DNA from: Gymnothorax reevesii
Lineage: Eukaryota > Chordata > Actinopteri > Anguilliformes > Muraenidae
Length of the DNA stretch: 64,000 nucleotides
NCBI GenBank assembly: GCA_029721435.1
Contig: CM056580.1
Coordinates: 21,274,367-21,338,366 of the forward strand
Reading direction: 5' to 3'
Part shown: one piece after another, positions 59,484-64,000 of the stretch
How positions within the stretch are numbered: the first letter of the stretch is position 1
Layout: every line of letters starts with the position of its first letter
The notes under the pieces: generated by a model
What the model was told of the DNA's origin: nothing
What the model saw: the letters and a program-made list of their open reading frames with translations, nothing else
Databases searched by the model: none
Program-made: the position numbers and the translations under genes

Positions 59484-62188
59484 GTACACTATCCCTGCGA
59501 AGCTCCATGCTTTCAACTGTCATATGAACTAATCACACCATTTGTCAACACAATTACAGCAGGCCTTTGAGACCTTTAAAAAGACAGAAAGAAAGAAGTT
59601 ATGAGAGTCTTGTGGCAGCGCTGATGGCCTTTACCACCACCAAACACCCCCCTTCCCTTCCCCCACCCAGCTTCACACCCTATGAGGCTGGAGGGAAGTA
59701 CCCCCACTTCCTCACGCGGAGGGGGAGCCGGAGGCTCGTGCGCACTCAGGCCGATGCACCCATGCAGTTCACAGGCTCTCCTCACGTGACTGAAAAACCT
59801 GAGCGCTTCTGAAAAATGCGATGTTCAGAGGGCGACACAGGAAACGAGACACAAACTCTCGCAAAGAAGAGGAGCTAGAAGCCAGAGTTCGGCAGCGTAA
59901 TCCTGCACAATACAATGCACCTAATGCTGTACGATACACTGCAAGAAATGCTGCGCTGCACAAAGCTCGTGATACTGCACGATACACTGCAAGTAATGCT
60001 GTACTACACACAGCTCGTGATACTGCACGATACACTGCAAGTAATGCTGTACTACACACAGCTCGTAATACTGCACGATACACTGCAAGTAATGCTGTAC
60101 TACACACAGCATGTAATGCAGCACGATACACTGCACGTAATGCTGTACTACACACAGCTCGTAATACTGCACGATACACTGCAAGTAATGCTGTACTACA
60201 CACAGCTCGTAATACTGCACAATACACTGCAAGTAATGCTGTACTACACACTGCACGTAATGCAGCACGATACACTGCAAGTAATGCTGTACTACACACA
60301 GCTCGTAATGCAGCACGATATACTTTCCTTCATCTTCACAACAGAGCAATTACTCCTTTACCGTCCTTCCAATCTCAAGCAGGGAGCTAAGAGCAGTCAG
60401 CGTGCCTACAGATAGGTGCAAACTGGCCGTTCGCCCATTGAACGCAATTATAACTGTGAGAAAAGTTGCAACATGCAAGTTTTGACAAGTTACTGAGGCA
60501 ATCATGTTTAATACTTTAATAGATACGTCTAGAAACAATAAGATTACATCTTTTTTTTTTCCTTCAACGCATTTAAGATCCTGCCTTCAAGCCTGATATT
60601 TTCAATCTCTCTCAATTTCACTAATCAGTGAGACGAATGAACTACAATTTTAAAAAGGCCACATCATTAGATGGAAATACAACCTACAGGGAACAGGAAC
60701 CAAAAATGACTGAGTATCAACACTGCAAGGCCACGAACCCCTGAGGCACAGCAGCACCAAAGACACAGTTCTATCCAATCATCTCCACAATTTATCCAGT
60801 CTTGGTACAAACGGCATGAAGCAGTTCAAAAGCAGAGCACATAAGTCCTAAATGGTGCATGTCGTATGGAACCGTGAACGCGAAATAAAACAAGCCAGCG
60901 GTTTTACATGAGTCACAATTCAAAGACATGATTCAGCTTCTGTTCTGCACGTCGTCTCCCATCAGGTCCACACATTCAGAACAGCAGGTTTCAGACCAGT
61001 GTTTCCTCAGCTCACTTCCACACAGCTGAGAGGCAGGCAACACCTCTGAGTCCAGCTCTCAACGGAAAACACAACCTTTGTCAGAGCCTTTCTCTGACCT
61101 CCAAATCTGCAGCTTCAGAAAGGAAATCAAAGCTTTGCCAAATTCTGGGTCCTTCGGCTGTCTTTCCCCATGAAAAACGTGCTGATCCCGAACAGAGAGC
61201 TTTTTTCTTATTGAGTAAAGAACTACTCAAGCGACTGCAGTAGAGGCGATGTGAAATACAGACCGCTCGGCTTCAAAGGGCTTCTGTAGAGCTGCCTATC
61301 AATCTAGCACTGCTTTATATACCCAGGCCACTTCTGCATTAGGAACAGCTCTGGAAAAACTATCTTCCCTGACTCCCGAGTCAGACCTCGTCATCGTCAT
61401 TGAGCCAGGACACTGTGACATACCGCCCCGAGCCGGCTGCCAATGGCAAAATCGAGCTCACAGACCTTCCCCTGTCAAACGGTCTTACCTACAAACAGCT
61501 CAGAGGAGCTCATGCACAGGGATACTACTACGATGCTATAATGCAATTCATAACGGCATACATTCTTTTTGCTACAGAAATTATGAACTAATTTTAACTT
61601 CAAGGTAAATTATAAAATCTGAAGTGTCCAGCCAGCAAGCTAGAAATTAACTGGGAAACAAAGATCCCACAATGTAATGAGCAAAAGTGTTCTTCAATTC
61701 TACTGAAACGCCTAGGTGCGCACAAACTGAAATTAAAAGGAAATCAGATCTGTTGTACTGATAACCATAGTACCAGCAGAAGCCCTTCGGCTCCTTTTCT
61801 TACCAAAACACCAAATGGAACAGCTCTAACCGCAGAAAAATAATGATACTAAATGTTACCTGTAGATCATGCACCTGGAACCGTTTTAGCAAAGCTGCAC
61901 CGGAACACGCAAACCTTAGAATGACTGTGACGAACGAGATATTTTATTGTTCACCTTAATTCCAAAGAAATAAGTCACAACTACAGCAGAGCTGGTAGAA
62001 ACGGACCCTCCAGTCAAAGACTAAATGATTCCAGAAGCGTATCCACGACAATTCACCTCTCCAGACCGAAGAAGAAGAGAAAACAAAACTACAAATAATC
62101 CTCCTCTCCAATCTCTTTTCCAGGGGTAGAAATACAGGAGGCTGGTGGGGATCGTAGTCCGGACTTACGAGGAACTCTTCTGCTGCAT
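20678..62188 (-). CDS. rasa1: p120 RasGAP (RAS p21 protein activator 1), short isoform model of 25 exons
   Basis: Cytoplasmic GTPase-activating protein that switches off Ras and docks on phosphotyrosine receptors. The joined exons total 2631 bases, an uninterrupted 876-residue frame. Domains are SH2 at about 8-98 (YLIRES pocket Arg), SH3 at 107-166, SH2 at 178-270 (FLVRPS), PH at about 300-400, C2 at about 420-520 and RasGAP at about 560-850. The arginine-finger segment TLFRATTLAS and the FLRLICPAILNP motif are intact, so the enzyme should be active. The length is close to the ~870 residues of the short human isoform, which also begins at the first SH2. The long first exon (Gly/Ala/Pro-rich in mammals) was not seen. 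Teleosts often have two copies (a/b); which one this is cannot be told here. Confidence 0.95.
20762..21641. other. rasa1 intron 24
   Basis: No gene or element recognised; contains a short (CA/GC)-rich stretch near 21380-21400. Confidence 0.5.
21642..21776 (-). CDS. rasa1: rasa1 exon 24, end of RasGAP domain
   Basis: Acceptor TTGCCCTCTCAG|AAC, donor CAACAG|GTGTGT. Codes NVPELPETAELFRTDLSRDL through TLSNERGAQQ, 45 whole codons, near-identical to human. Confidence 0.95.
21941..22018 (-). CDS. rasa1: rasa1 exon 23, RasGAP domain
   Basis: Acceptor ATTTCCTCAG|GAA, donor CTGGGG|GTGGGT. Codes EPYMEGVNPFIKNNKHRMI then MFLDELG. 26 codons; human differs at one Ser/Asn. Confidence 0.95.
22019..23321. 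other. rasa1 intron 22
   Basis: 1.3 kb of intron without a recognised element or gene. Confidence 0.5.
23322..23410 (-). CDS. rasa1: rasa1 exon 22, RasGAP domain
   Basis: Acceptor GTGTTGCAACAG|ATG, donor GCCAAG|GTAATT. Codes DAPSSTASRTLTLVAKSVQ and NLANLVEFGAK. 89 bases, completing the Asp codon begun in exon 21. Confidence 0.94.
23701..24453. mobile_element. Foldback DNA element with TAAAGGGATATTT ends
   Basis: Left arm: TAAAGGGATATTTCAACATT, then TATTGCCATAATCCCTATAG, GTTCGCTGAGCC-type blocks and ACTTGTGACCTGCACATTCA. The same blocks appear inverted from 24190 to 24453 (TGAATGTGCAGGTCACAAGT ... CTATAGGGATTATGGCAATA ... AAATATCCCTTTA). Arms of about 260 bases enclose about 230 bases. No transposase recognised. 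Confidence 0.85.
24747..27809. mobile_element. DNA element with ~410-bp terminal inverted repeats, carrying a LINE insertion
   Basis: TTAGGGCTGCTCAATTAATC at the left pairs with GATTCAATTAATTGAGCAGC-CCTAA at the right. The arms pair for about 410 bases, through GTCCAACCTCGCTGGT-type blocks to AGACCTCTGAATTCCACC. The termini look like those of fish hAT-type non-autonomous elements, but no matching 8-base target duplication was found. The centre holds about 0.9 kb of unrecognised DNA plus the LINE at 26045-27400. Confidence 0.75.
26045..27400 (-). mobile_element. RTE-like LINE, 5'-truncated, reverse transcriptase largely intact
   Basis: A minus-strand frame of at least 419 residues runs without a stop and is open further upstream (PRTTKCNEYRTLSLMSH). 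Landmarks are FICFIDYEKAFDRV, RRGVRQGCILSPTLFNLY, the catalytic LRYADDTALIAE, FTYLGQLITIDGKCEKEI, STLLYGCETWTLNK and the C-terminal GKRGRGRPRRQWIDNI. The stop TGA is the first unit of a terminal (TGA)4 run, a tail style typical of RTE-clade LINEs. The endonuclease half is absent, so it cannot move itself. An unbroken frame suggests a fairly recent insertion. The clade is inferred from the tail and motifs. Confidence 0.88.
27817..28304 (-). mobile_element. Tc1-like non-autonomous element, copy 1 (one end lost)
   Basis: Starts CACTACCACTCAAAAGTTTG after TA and is about 95% like the copy at 30296-31203 up to TAAAGGAAGTTCTT, where a TA/TATG/TACA microsatellite begins. The minus strand keeps part of a Tc1 transposase DNA-binding region (KRSGRPRCNTVQEDKYLRV, LRRLTGCQLAAALNSS). 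The rest of the transposase is deleted. Confidence 0.85.
28306..28362. repeat. TA / TATG / TACA microsatellite
   Basis: TATATATATATG, then TATGTATGTATA, then about nine CATA units. It replaces the far end of the Tc1-like copy 1. Confidence 0.9.
28363..29099. other. rasa1 intron 21, part next to exon 21
   Basis: No gene or recognised element. One frame of 83 codons on the minus strand shows no family motif. Confidence 0.5.
29100..29167 (-). CDS. rasa1: rasa1 exon 21, FLR motif of RasGAP domain
   Basis: Acceptor CTCTTCCTACAG|TGG, donor TTGTTG|GTAAGT. Codes GFVFLRLICPAILNPRMF then NIIV. FLRLICPAILNP is the signature that supports the arginine finger and Ras binding. Human has NIIS at the end. 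68 bases. Confidence 0.95.
29168..30293. other. rasa1 intron 20, part without recognised features
   Basis: AT-rich intron with no exon or RNA gene recognised. Contains a T/C run near 29580. Confidence 0.5.
30296..31203 (-). mobile_element. Tc1-like non-autonomous element, copy 2 (complete ends)
   Basis: Begins CACTACCGCTCAAAAGTTTG and ends CAAACTTTTGAGCAGTAGTG, with TA on both sides, the Tc1/mariner target duplication. 908 bases. The minus strand opens MARKKELPLELHQSIIVLR, then REIENLK and a few residues of the HTH region, then a large internal deletion and stops. Confidence 0.9.
31204..34089. other. rasa1 intron 20, central part
   Basis: 2.9 kb without a recognised gene. Holds a CA-rich tract at about 32500-32575 (mixed CACACA, CACGCA, CAGACA) and AT-rich sequence. 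Confidence 0.5.
34090..35622 (-). repeat. 33-bp minisatellite, about 47 copies, flush with the exon 20 splice donor
   Basis: On the minus strand each unit runs GTAAATCACTGTAGCAGC, then GTGTCCTTCTGTGAG. Almost every unit has GAG followed by GTAAAT, identical to the exon 20 donor that starts the array. Seven units are 31 bases (starting near 34261, 34622, 34721, 34850, 35080, 35177, 35307), so blocks of 97, 130, 229 and 361 bases form. Because 33 is divisible by three, long repetitive frames stay open on both strands; they are not genes. Confidence 0.97.
35623..35709 (-). CDS. rasa1: rasa1 exon 20, RasGAP domain
   Basis: Acceptor CTCCATATTCTAG|GAC, donor CGTGAG|GTAAAT. Codes TLRFIYGCLQKSVQQKW and NTTMRTRVV, matching human TLRYIYGCLQKSVQHKW. 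87 bases, ends in phase 2. Its donor is copied throughout the adjoining minisatellite. The donor has A at +5, weaker than GTAAGT. Confidence 0.95.
35904..35925. repeat. Poly-G run
   Basis: GGGGCGGGTGGG followed by about 18 G. On the transcribed strand of rasa1 this is a C run in intron 19. Confidence 0.9.
36059..36174 (-). CDS. rasa1: rasa1 exon 19, RasGAP domain
   Basis: Acceptor TTCCTCTTGAG|CTC (a GAG-type acceptor), donor CCTCC|GTGAGT. Codes LNPSKLERNEDVNLNLAHLL through FMAAEILPP. 116 bases, phase 2. Confidence 0.94.
36175..36916. other. rasa1 intron 18
   Basis: No recognised feature in 742 bases. Confidence 0.5.
36917..37059 (-). CDS. rasa1: rasa1 exon 18, arginine finger
   Basis: Acceptor CCCTGGCTTGCAG|ACG, donor TGTGAG|GTACGG. 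Codes DEATTLFRATTLASTLMDQ through VMESKQSCE. The Arg in TLFRATTLAS corresponds to human Arg789, the catalytic finger. 143 bases. Confidence 0.95.
37060..37842. other. rasa1 intron 17
   Basis: Contains a direct duplication of GTTTCATTGGTTTATT at about 37590 and 37618. Nothing else recognised. Confidence 0.55.
37843..38002 (-). CDS. rasa1: rasa1 exon 17, start of RasGAP domain
   Basis: Acceptor CAAATGAATCAG|CTC, donor GGAAG|GTAAGC. Codes LILLKEFHVIYALAHVCGQD, RTLLASILLRIFRHERLE and so on to INME. The acceptor lacks a usual pyrimidine tract; TG-rich sequence lies upstream of it. 160 bases, phase 1. Confidence 0.94.
38003..38098 (-). repeat. TG-rich tract upstream of the exon 17 acceptor
   Basis: The plus strand reads CCCACACACACGCATTCACA, CACGCACACAAACCCACACA and a final (CA)n at 38080-38098. 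On the rasa1 transcript this is UG-rich. Confidence 0.85.
38582..38754 (-). CDS. rasa1: rasa1 exon 16, C2 domain to GAP linker
   Basis: Acceptor CCCATCCTGCAG|TGT, donor AAGGAG|GTATGG. Codes LFMRCQLNRLQKGQLIDEWF, IPLKGIEPGTLRVRARYS and EEEYSEFKE. 173 bases, phase 0. Confidence 0.95.
39190..39640. repeat. Dispersed repeat with two related halves
   Basis: AAGAGAGTTACAGCCCAGAC at about 39212 recurs as AAGAGAGTTATAGCCCGGAC near 39382. TTTTGACCTTGTGACCTAGT at about 39291 recurs as TTTGACCTAGTGACCTACTT near 39465. It ends with CTCCGGACAGACGCAGCGAC. This is a diverged tandem pair of about 170 bases in rasa1 intron 15. Confidence 0.65.
39907..39983 (-). CDS. rasa1: rasa1 exon 15, C2 domain
   Basis: Acceptor TTTTTTCCCCAG|TGA, donor ATATCT|GTAAGT. 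Codes DLSSDINSFEISLSNKTKKS then KESDI. 77 bases. Confidence 0.94.
40078..40386 (-). repeat. Dispersed repeat, copy B (related to 4640-4880)
   Basis: Reads AGAGGCACTCGTAGGGTGCA, AACCTCCGCCAAGG ... CGTTGGCGGAGGTAATGAG, so CCTCCGCCA and TGGCGGAGG mark inverted ends. The interior shares GGTCCATCCTT, TTTCAAGATGGCTGCCGTGG and TTTTTGAGTTAT with copy A. It ends only about 40 bases from the exon 14 donor. Confidence 0.8.
40428..40585 (-). CDS. rasa1: rasa1 exon 14, C2 domain
   Basis: Acceptor GGCCATTGGCAG|GTG, donor TTTGA|GTGAGT. Codes VSSLVLYVEEAHKLPVKHF, SSPYCNIYLNNVQVARTHPR and EGQNPVFTEEFIF. 158 bases. Confidence 0.96.
41090..41170 (-). CDS. rasa1: rasa1 exon 13, end of PH domain
   Basis: Acceptor GGTTCCCACAG|GAC, donor CGGCAG|GTATAA. 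Codes DWMKCLQTFCSNLRKPTQ and PTTNKRLRQ. The invariant PH tryptophan is in DWMK. 27 codons. Confidence 0.95.
41382..41469 (-). CDS. rasa1: rasa1 exon 12, PH domain
   Basis: Acceptor TCCGTTCGCAG|GGA, donor GCCCAG|GTTTGT. Codes ENCFQIVVQHFSEEQCIFYF then AGEMPEQAQ. 88 bases. Confidence 0.95.
41542..41566. repeat. G-rich homopolymer run
   Basis: About 14 G, a C, then 7 G, about 75 bases upstream (gene sense) of the exon 12 acceptor; on the transcript it is a C run. Confidence 0.9.
41962..42118 (-). CDS. rasa1: rasa1 exon 11, PH domain core
   Basis: Acceptor GTATTCTCTCAG|GTA, donor GGCAG|GTGAGC. Codes KGKRWKNLYFILEGNDAQLI, YFESEKRATKPKGLIDLSV and CSVYGVHESLFG. 157 bases. Confidence 0.96.
42270..42393 (-). 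CDS. rasa1: rasa1 exon 10, start of PH domain
   Basis: Acceptor TTTACATTTGTAG|CAC, donor AAAG|GTAAAC. Codes HQEQVITDMMDGKEIYNTIR and RKTKDAFYKNIVKKGYLL. 124 bases. Confidence 0.95.
42601..42679 (-). CDS. rasa1: rasa1 exon 9, end of second SH2
   Basis: Acceptor TTTCATCCACAG|TGT, donor GTCCAG|GTGGGA. Codes VDDIIDHYKKEQIVEGFTLK and NAVSVQ. Human has YYLKEPVPMQ at the end. 79 bases. Confidence 0.94.
43146..43296 (-). CDS. rasa1: rasa1 exon 8, second SH2 domain
   Basis: Acceptor GTGTTCCTTCAG|TCG, donor AACAG|GTAAAT. Codes GQVCSFLVRPSDNTPGDYS, LFFRTNENIQRFKICPTPNN and QFMMGGRYYN. FLVR Arg retained. 151 bases. Confidence 0.96.
43297..44221. other. rasa1 intron 7
   Basis: No gene or element recognised; AT-rich with T runs near 43710 and 43910. 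Confidence 0.5.
44222..44274 (-). CDS. rasa1: rasa1 exon 7, start of second SH2
   Basis: Acceptor CTGTCTGTCTGCAG|CTGG, donor GACAG|GTACTG. Codes WYHGKINKQEAYNLLMT. 53 bases, so skipping it shifts the frame. A minisatellite starts about 25 bases before the acceptor. Confidence 0.95.
44299..44635 (-). repeat. 38-bp minisatellite, about nine copies, next to the exon 7 acceptor
   Basis: The plus-strand unit is GTGGCTTTAGAGGGAGTAAG, then CGGGGCACAGGGACAGTC. Copies differ by single bases, and the last is one base short. On the rasa1 sense strand the unit is pyrimidine-rich, with CGCTTACTCCCTCTAAAG. Confidence 0.96.
44636..45560. other. rasa1 intron 6, left part
   Basis: No gene or element recognised. 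Confidence 0.5.
45561..45719 (+). repeat. TG microsatellite
   Basis: Begins TGTCTGTCTGTGTGTGCG, with an uninterrupted (TG)n of about 24 units at 45621-45670, then mixed TG/CG. In rasa1 intron 6. Confidence 0.95.
45720..46374. other. rasa1 intron 6, right part
   Basis: No recognised feature. Confidence 0.5.
46375..46406 (-). CDS. rasa1: rasa1 exon 6, 32-base microexon
   Basis: Acceptor AACTCATTTCAG|GGG, donor CAAAGT|GTAAGT. Codes GREEDPHEGK and two bases of Val. Joins SH3 to the second SH2. The human protein has the same segment (GREEDPHEGKI). Confidence 0.93.
46407..47900. other. rasa1 intron 5
   Basis: No gene recognised. A 94-codon plus-strand frame at 46792-47076 shows no family motif. 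Confidence 0.5.
47901..48018 (-). CDS. rasa1: rasa1 exon 5, SH3 domain
   Basis: Acceptor CCGCCTTCCCAG|TTT, donor GAGGTG|GTAAGT. Codes FLKGDMFIVHNELEDGWMWV and TNVRTEEQGLIVEDLVEEV. GWMWV is the SH3 ligand-groove tryptophan segment. 118 bases. Confidence 0.96.
48019..49104. other. rasa1 intron 4
   Basis: Positions 48095-48120 (ACAGTGCAAAAGTTTTAGGC) and 48600-48612 (TTTGCACAGTACTGTA) look like the paired ends of an old Tc1-type non-autonomous element of about 0.5 kb. No coding remains. Otherwise nothing recognised. Confidence 0.5.
49105..49175 (-). CDS. rasa1: rasa1 exon 4, start of SH3 domain
   Basis: Acceptor TGTGTGTGTGCGCAG|CCC, donor GATCAG|GTGGGT. Codes PVEDRRRVRAILPYTKVPD then TDEI. 71 bases, so skipping would shift the frame. 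The acceptor is preceded by (TG)n rather than pyrimidines. Confidence 0.95.
49176..49208 (-). repeat. (TG)n tract forming the exon 4 acceptor region
   Basis: Plus strand TGCGCACACACACACA and on, about 14 CA units, touching the exon boundary. The nearest pyrimidine-rich bit on the sense strand is GGCTTTG just beyond the tract. Confidence 0.95.
49610..50990. repeat. Degenerate tandem repeat, about nine units of ~125-150 bp
   Basis: Each unit carries CAAATGAAAGTTCATA, TGACTTCCTATATGTCTC, AATACAAACCTAGGCTCCAT, GATACAAGTCATTG and AAGGTCACTGAAGGTCAAGT. Starts of the 'AAGTCATTG' block are near 49697, 49846, 49995, 50137, 50258, 50397, 50547, 50683 and 50826. Units diverge a lot. In rasa1 intron 3. 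Confidence 0.85.
51056..51660. repeat. Two-copy direct repeat of ~250 bp, spaced ~360 bp
   Basis: ACAAACTTAATCTCTATCTG, CAGCGCCCCC, AGACCCACTTC, CAAAATGGC and GATTGCCAGATTTAGAAAAA occur in the same order at 51080-51290 and 51431-51635. The flanks resemble the preceding tandem family, so this may be a derived higher-order unit. Confidence 0.8.
51661..52759. other. rasa1 intron 3, right part
   Basis: Around 52485-52680 a motif CCTGGAATGACCTTCAGT recurs three to four times in diverged form. No gene recognised. Confidence 0.5.
52760..52895 (-). CDS. rasa1: rasa1 exon 3, end of first SH2
   Basis: Acceptor CTCTATTTTCAG|GAT, donor CCGGAG|GTGAGT. Codes IIAMCGDYYIGGRRFSSLSD and LIGYYSYVSYLLKGEKLLS then PVAPPE. 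136 bases, phase 0. Confidence 0.96.
52896..54529. other. rasa1 intron 2
   Basis: 1.6 kb with no recognised gene or element. Confidence 0.5.
54530..54682 (-). CDS. rasa1: rasa1 exon 2, first SH2 domain
   Basis: Acceptor GTCCCGCCCCACAG|GTGG, donor TTCAG|GTGAGT. Codes WYHGKLDRTIAEERLRQA, GSYLIRESDRRPGSFVLSF and NVVNHF. The phosphotyrosine-pocket Arg lies in YLIRES. Its first base completes a codon started in exon 1. Confidence 0.96.
54683..57484. other. rasa1 intron 1, left part
   Basis: No exon recognised. ATTCCGTGACA recurs at about 56317, 56515 and 56683, spaced about 200 and 170 bases apart, in AT-rich sequence (a possible old repeat). Confidence 0.5.
57485..57752. mobile_element. Foldback MITE with ACTTGAAGGT ends
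   Basis: The left end CACTTTACTTGAAGGTATCA, then TCATAAGAGTGACATGACA, pairs with TGTCATGTCACTCTTATGAC, then GGTACCTTCAAATGAAGTG. The interior has more partial palindromes (AGAGTGACATGTCACTGTCA). About 265 bases, in rasa1 intron 1. Confidence 0.85.
57753..59246. other. rasa1 intron 1, middle part
   Basis: No gene recognised; small open frames around 58539-58730 and 58724-59104 have no recognisable domain. Confidence 0.45.
59247..59305. repeat. CA/CG microsatellite
   Basis: Alternating CGCGCG and CACACA runs (CACGCGCGCGCACACACACA and so on), a purine-pyrimidine alternation that could adopt Z-DNA. Confidence 0.95.
59441..59480. repeat. (CA)n microsatellite
   Basis: About 20 CA units without interruption. 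Confidence 0.95.
59900..60330. repeat. 48-bp minisatellite, about nine copies
   Basis: The plus-strand unit has GATACACTGCAAGTAATGCT, then GTACTACACACAGCTCGTAA, then TACTGCAC. Some units carry GCATGTAATGCAGCAC instead. The unit divides by three, so several frames stay open on both strands (for example 59821-60390 plus and 59769-60299 minus). Nothing indicates these are translated. In rasa1 intron 1. Confidence 0.96.
60331..62168. other. rasa1 intron 1, part next to exon 1
   Basis: No other exon recognised. T run at about 60551-60560. Confidence 0.45.
62169..62188 (-). CDS. rasa1: rasa1 exon 1 of a short isoform (start codon exon)
   Basis: On the minus strand ATGCAGCAGAAGAGTTCCTC is followed by GTAAGT, a near-ideal donor. 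It adds MQQKSS and two bases that join the exon 2 G to give Ser, then WYHGK, in phase. The short human RASA1 isoform likewise starts with a few residues before WYHGK. Start and use are inferred; no transcript evidence here. Confidence 0.7.
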
Positions 62189-62317
62189 CCTCTCCGGTGC
62201 AGTGAGCGCTCAGACGGTAGGGCTGCGTCTCGGCTGAGGGAGCGCGCGCGAGTCGCTGGAGAGCCAGCCCCGTCCCACCAGACATTACTGACGCTGCTCT
62301 AATTCCGTCTGTGCCAT
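62189..62317 (-). promoter_or_regulatory. rasa1 short-isoform 5' leader with upstream ATGs
   Basis: Two upstream ATGs precede the exon 1 start: one at 62317 opens an 11-codon frame ending in TAA, and that TAA overlaps the next ATG (TAATG, 62287-62283). The second frame (MSGGTGLALQRLAR and on) runs past the main start in another frame. CG-rich near 62245-62260 (GAGCGCGCGCGAGTCGCT). Confidence 0.5.
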
Positions 62318-64000
62318 CTATCCTGCCGCGCGTTACTACAATACACACAGCGCGTTACAGCCGGTGAGCCAGCACAGTCTGTCTCCTCCTCAGCGGTAAG
62401 CATGTGACTGATAAAAACCAGCAAACTTTTACCAAAATTTGAACATGTTCAGTGCTCCTCTGTATGCTCTGCATCTGTGCCTCTCAGCAAGAGTCTGCGA
62501 GCATCAGTCTACGTGCTCCAGTCTGAGCGCGTCTTCCCAGAAGTGCATGCATACATGTGTGTGCTTCCGAGCATGGGCGTGTGCATGACCACTGAATACA
62601 TTTAGCATTGCTCAAATATGATGGACCCACATATGATCCGAAAAGACAGATAATTTGGCTGGAGAGAGCCTTCATCCCTGTCCTTTCCCTTTAGAACTAG
62701 CAGGGCAGAGGAGGTCACAGTTATCTCACCCCACACCGATGGCAGAGTCTCAGAGCAGGAGCAGGCGTACAGGGGGAAGAGGACAGAGGTGTCCGGGGGG
62801 CAGTCCTCCCTCATCCTACCTCAGGGACTCCTGTATTATTCATGATTTTTTCTTATTTCAGTGCACACTTCTGCTGCATTATGGATGAGAGACCGGCCCC
62901 AAATCAGCCCCGTCCTGCCTCCATCCCCCTCGAGAACATGACAGCTTCACTCCGCTCTTCACCAGTCACATCAGCGGCTGCTTTCGTATGGAGAACGCTG
63001 CTTCGCTGGTAAATGGTCCATTATGTAACTCGCATTCTCAAAGTAAATGTCCCTCACTCACCCCGCACTTTAAGCCAAAAAATTTGGGATGAAACAGAGG
63101 CTGCAAAGGCTTGCTCAGCGCGCTGGAGCAGCACAGATGGCGGGTAAATGCCGGTGAGGTTTGCAGAAGGCAGGATCACCCAAACTATCGCTGCACTGAA
63201 GATCAGAGTGTGACTGTAGTCACAGGTTGACCATTGCTGATCCATCGCTGAGTGTAAGAAAAACACTCGTTTGGAACATTTCGCGGGTTAAAAAGGCGAA
63301 CAGAAAACAGGTCACTGAACTTGTATATAACTCACTCTCCACAGGGACCGAGTCGTGCATCTCCCCGATCCCCAAATGTCAGACAAAATGGCTGCCGGCA
63401 GTCATATTTGACGTCCAACATTGCTAAAAATTGGTCTTGAGCATTGTCAAATAAATATCTTCGCCTGTGCATAATTAGAAAAAAATTCCAGTAATAACTG
63501 TCGCTTCCAGAGCCCGGAACAGAAAATCTATGCGGACGCGGCGGTGGCCCAGGAACTAAACCATAGAATCTCCCGACAATCATCATCGGGGCGATACAAT
63601 TACGATTGGGTAAAAAATAAGCAGTCGCAAAAGGTACAGCTTTTTACCAGCAAGATGGTCCGACGTTCACCACATTGGCAAAAGCTGGGGAGGCAGATAT
63701 ACAGAAGTTTCTCAATGTGCTATCGCGCCATCGACACCAGGCCCCTAATTAAAAGAAGAAAAAAAAAAAAAGAGAGAAATTGGAGCAATCTGTGTGTGTA
63801 AAAGATGATGCTGAACACCAATCTCGGATGCCTGTGACCTCCGAGCCCTCTGACGGCATTGCATTAAAAGCTGATAAGCTTCTGCAATGGGCTTTTAATT
63901 CTAAAGAAGACCTGCCTCAGTGAATGCAGCTCCTCTTGGCATCAAGTTAACACTCCACTGTGCAAACTAGAAGCCACATATATCAACTACCATTCGAGAG
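62318..64000. other. Presumed upstream region of the rasa1 short isoform
   Basis: Moderate CpG content near 62330-62360; no TATA box or certain promoter motif recognised. No long-isoform first exon was seen, and no other gene. Confidence 0.4.

Noticed and set aside
59821..60390. 189-codon plus-strand frame as a gene
   Set aside because: It is the 48-bp minisatellite translated; several frames on both strands are equally open.

Overview
This is vertebrate nuclear DNA, almost certainly from a ray-finned fish. It is intron-rich, AT-leaning and loaded with Tc1-like, PIF/Harbinger-like, foldback and RTE-like elements and with micro- and minisatellites. No RNA gene, CRISPR array or prokaryotic feature was seen. 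Two conserved protein genes can be read exon by exon, and they converge tail to tail. Cyclin H (ccnh) is on the + strand, with its last five coding exons at 6963-18641. p120 Ras GTPase-activating protein (rasa1) is on the - strand, with 25 exons from 62188 down to 20678. The same convergent CCNH/RASA1 pair exists in human, which supports both calls.

Layout. 1-6962 is upstream intron or flank of ccnh: a broken non-LTR reverse transcriptase at the left edge, then a Tc1-like transposon split by a PIF/Harbinger-type insertion that itself holds a small foldback element. 6963-18641 holds the ccnh exons; the 8.4-kb intron between 8363 and 16718 carries a 3.7-kb transposon-like unit with internal duplications. 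18642-20677 holds the two 3' UTRs, meeting around a ~240-bp foldback element. 20678-62188 is rasa1. Its intron between exons 22 and 21 is crowded with DNA transposons and an RTE-like LINE. Other introns carry minisatellites (33, 38 and 48 bp units), a degenerate ~145-bp tandem family and several CA/TG tracts. 62189-64000 is the presumed promoter side of a short rasa1 isoform.

The rasa1 exons join with matching phases at every junction into an 876-residue frame (SH2-SH3-SH2-PH-C2-RasGAP) starting M-Q-Q-K-S-S-S-W-Y-H. This resembles the short human RASA1 isoform, which also begins just before the first SH2 domain. The long-isoform first exon was not found and probably lies beyond 64000.

The most unusual feature is how tandem repeats sit on rasa1 splice sites. 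The 5' splice site of exon 20 runs straight into about 47 copies of a 33-bp minisatellite, and each copy carries the same GAG|GTAAAT donor. Exon 7's acceptor is abutted by a 38-bp pyrimidine-rich minisatellite. The acceptors of exons 4 and 17 are preceded by TG-rich tracts in place of ordinary polypyrimidine tracts. All statements are from reading the sequence; no search or alignment program was run.
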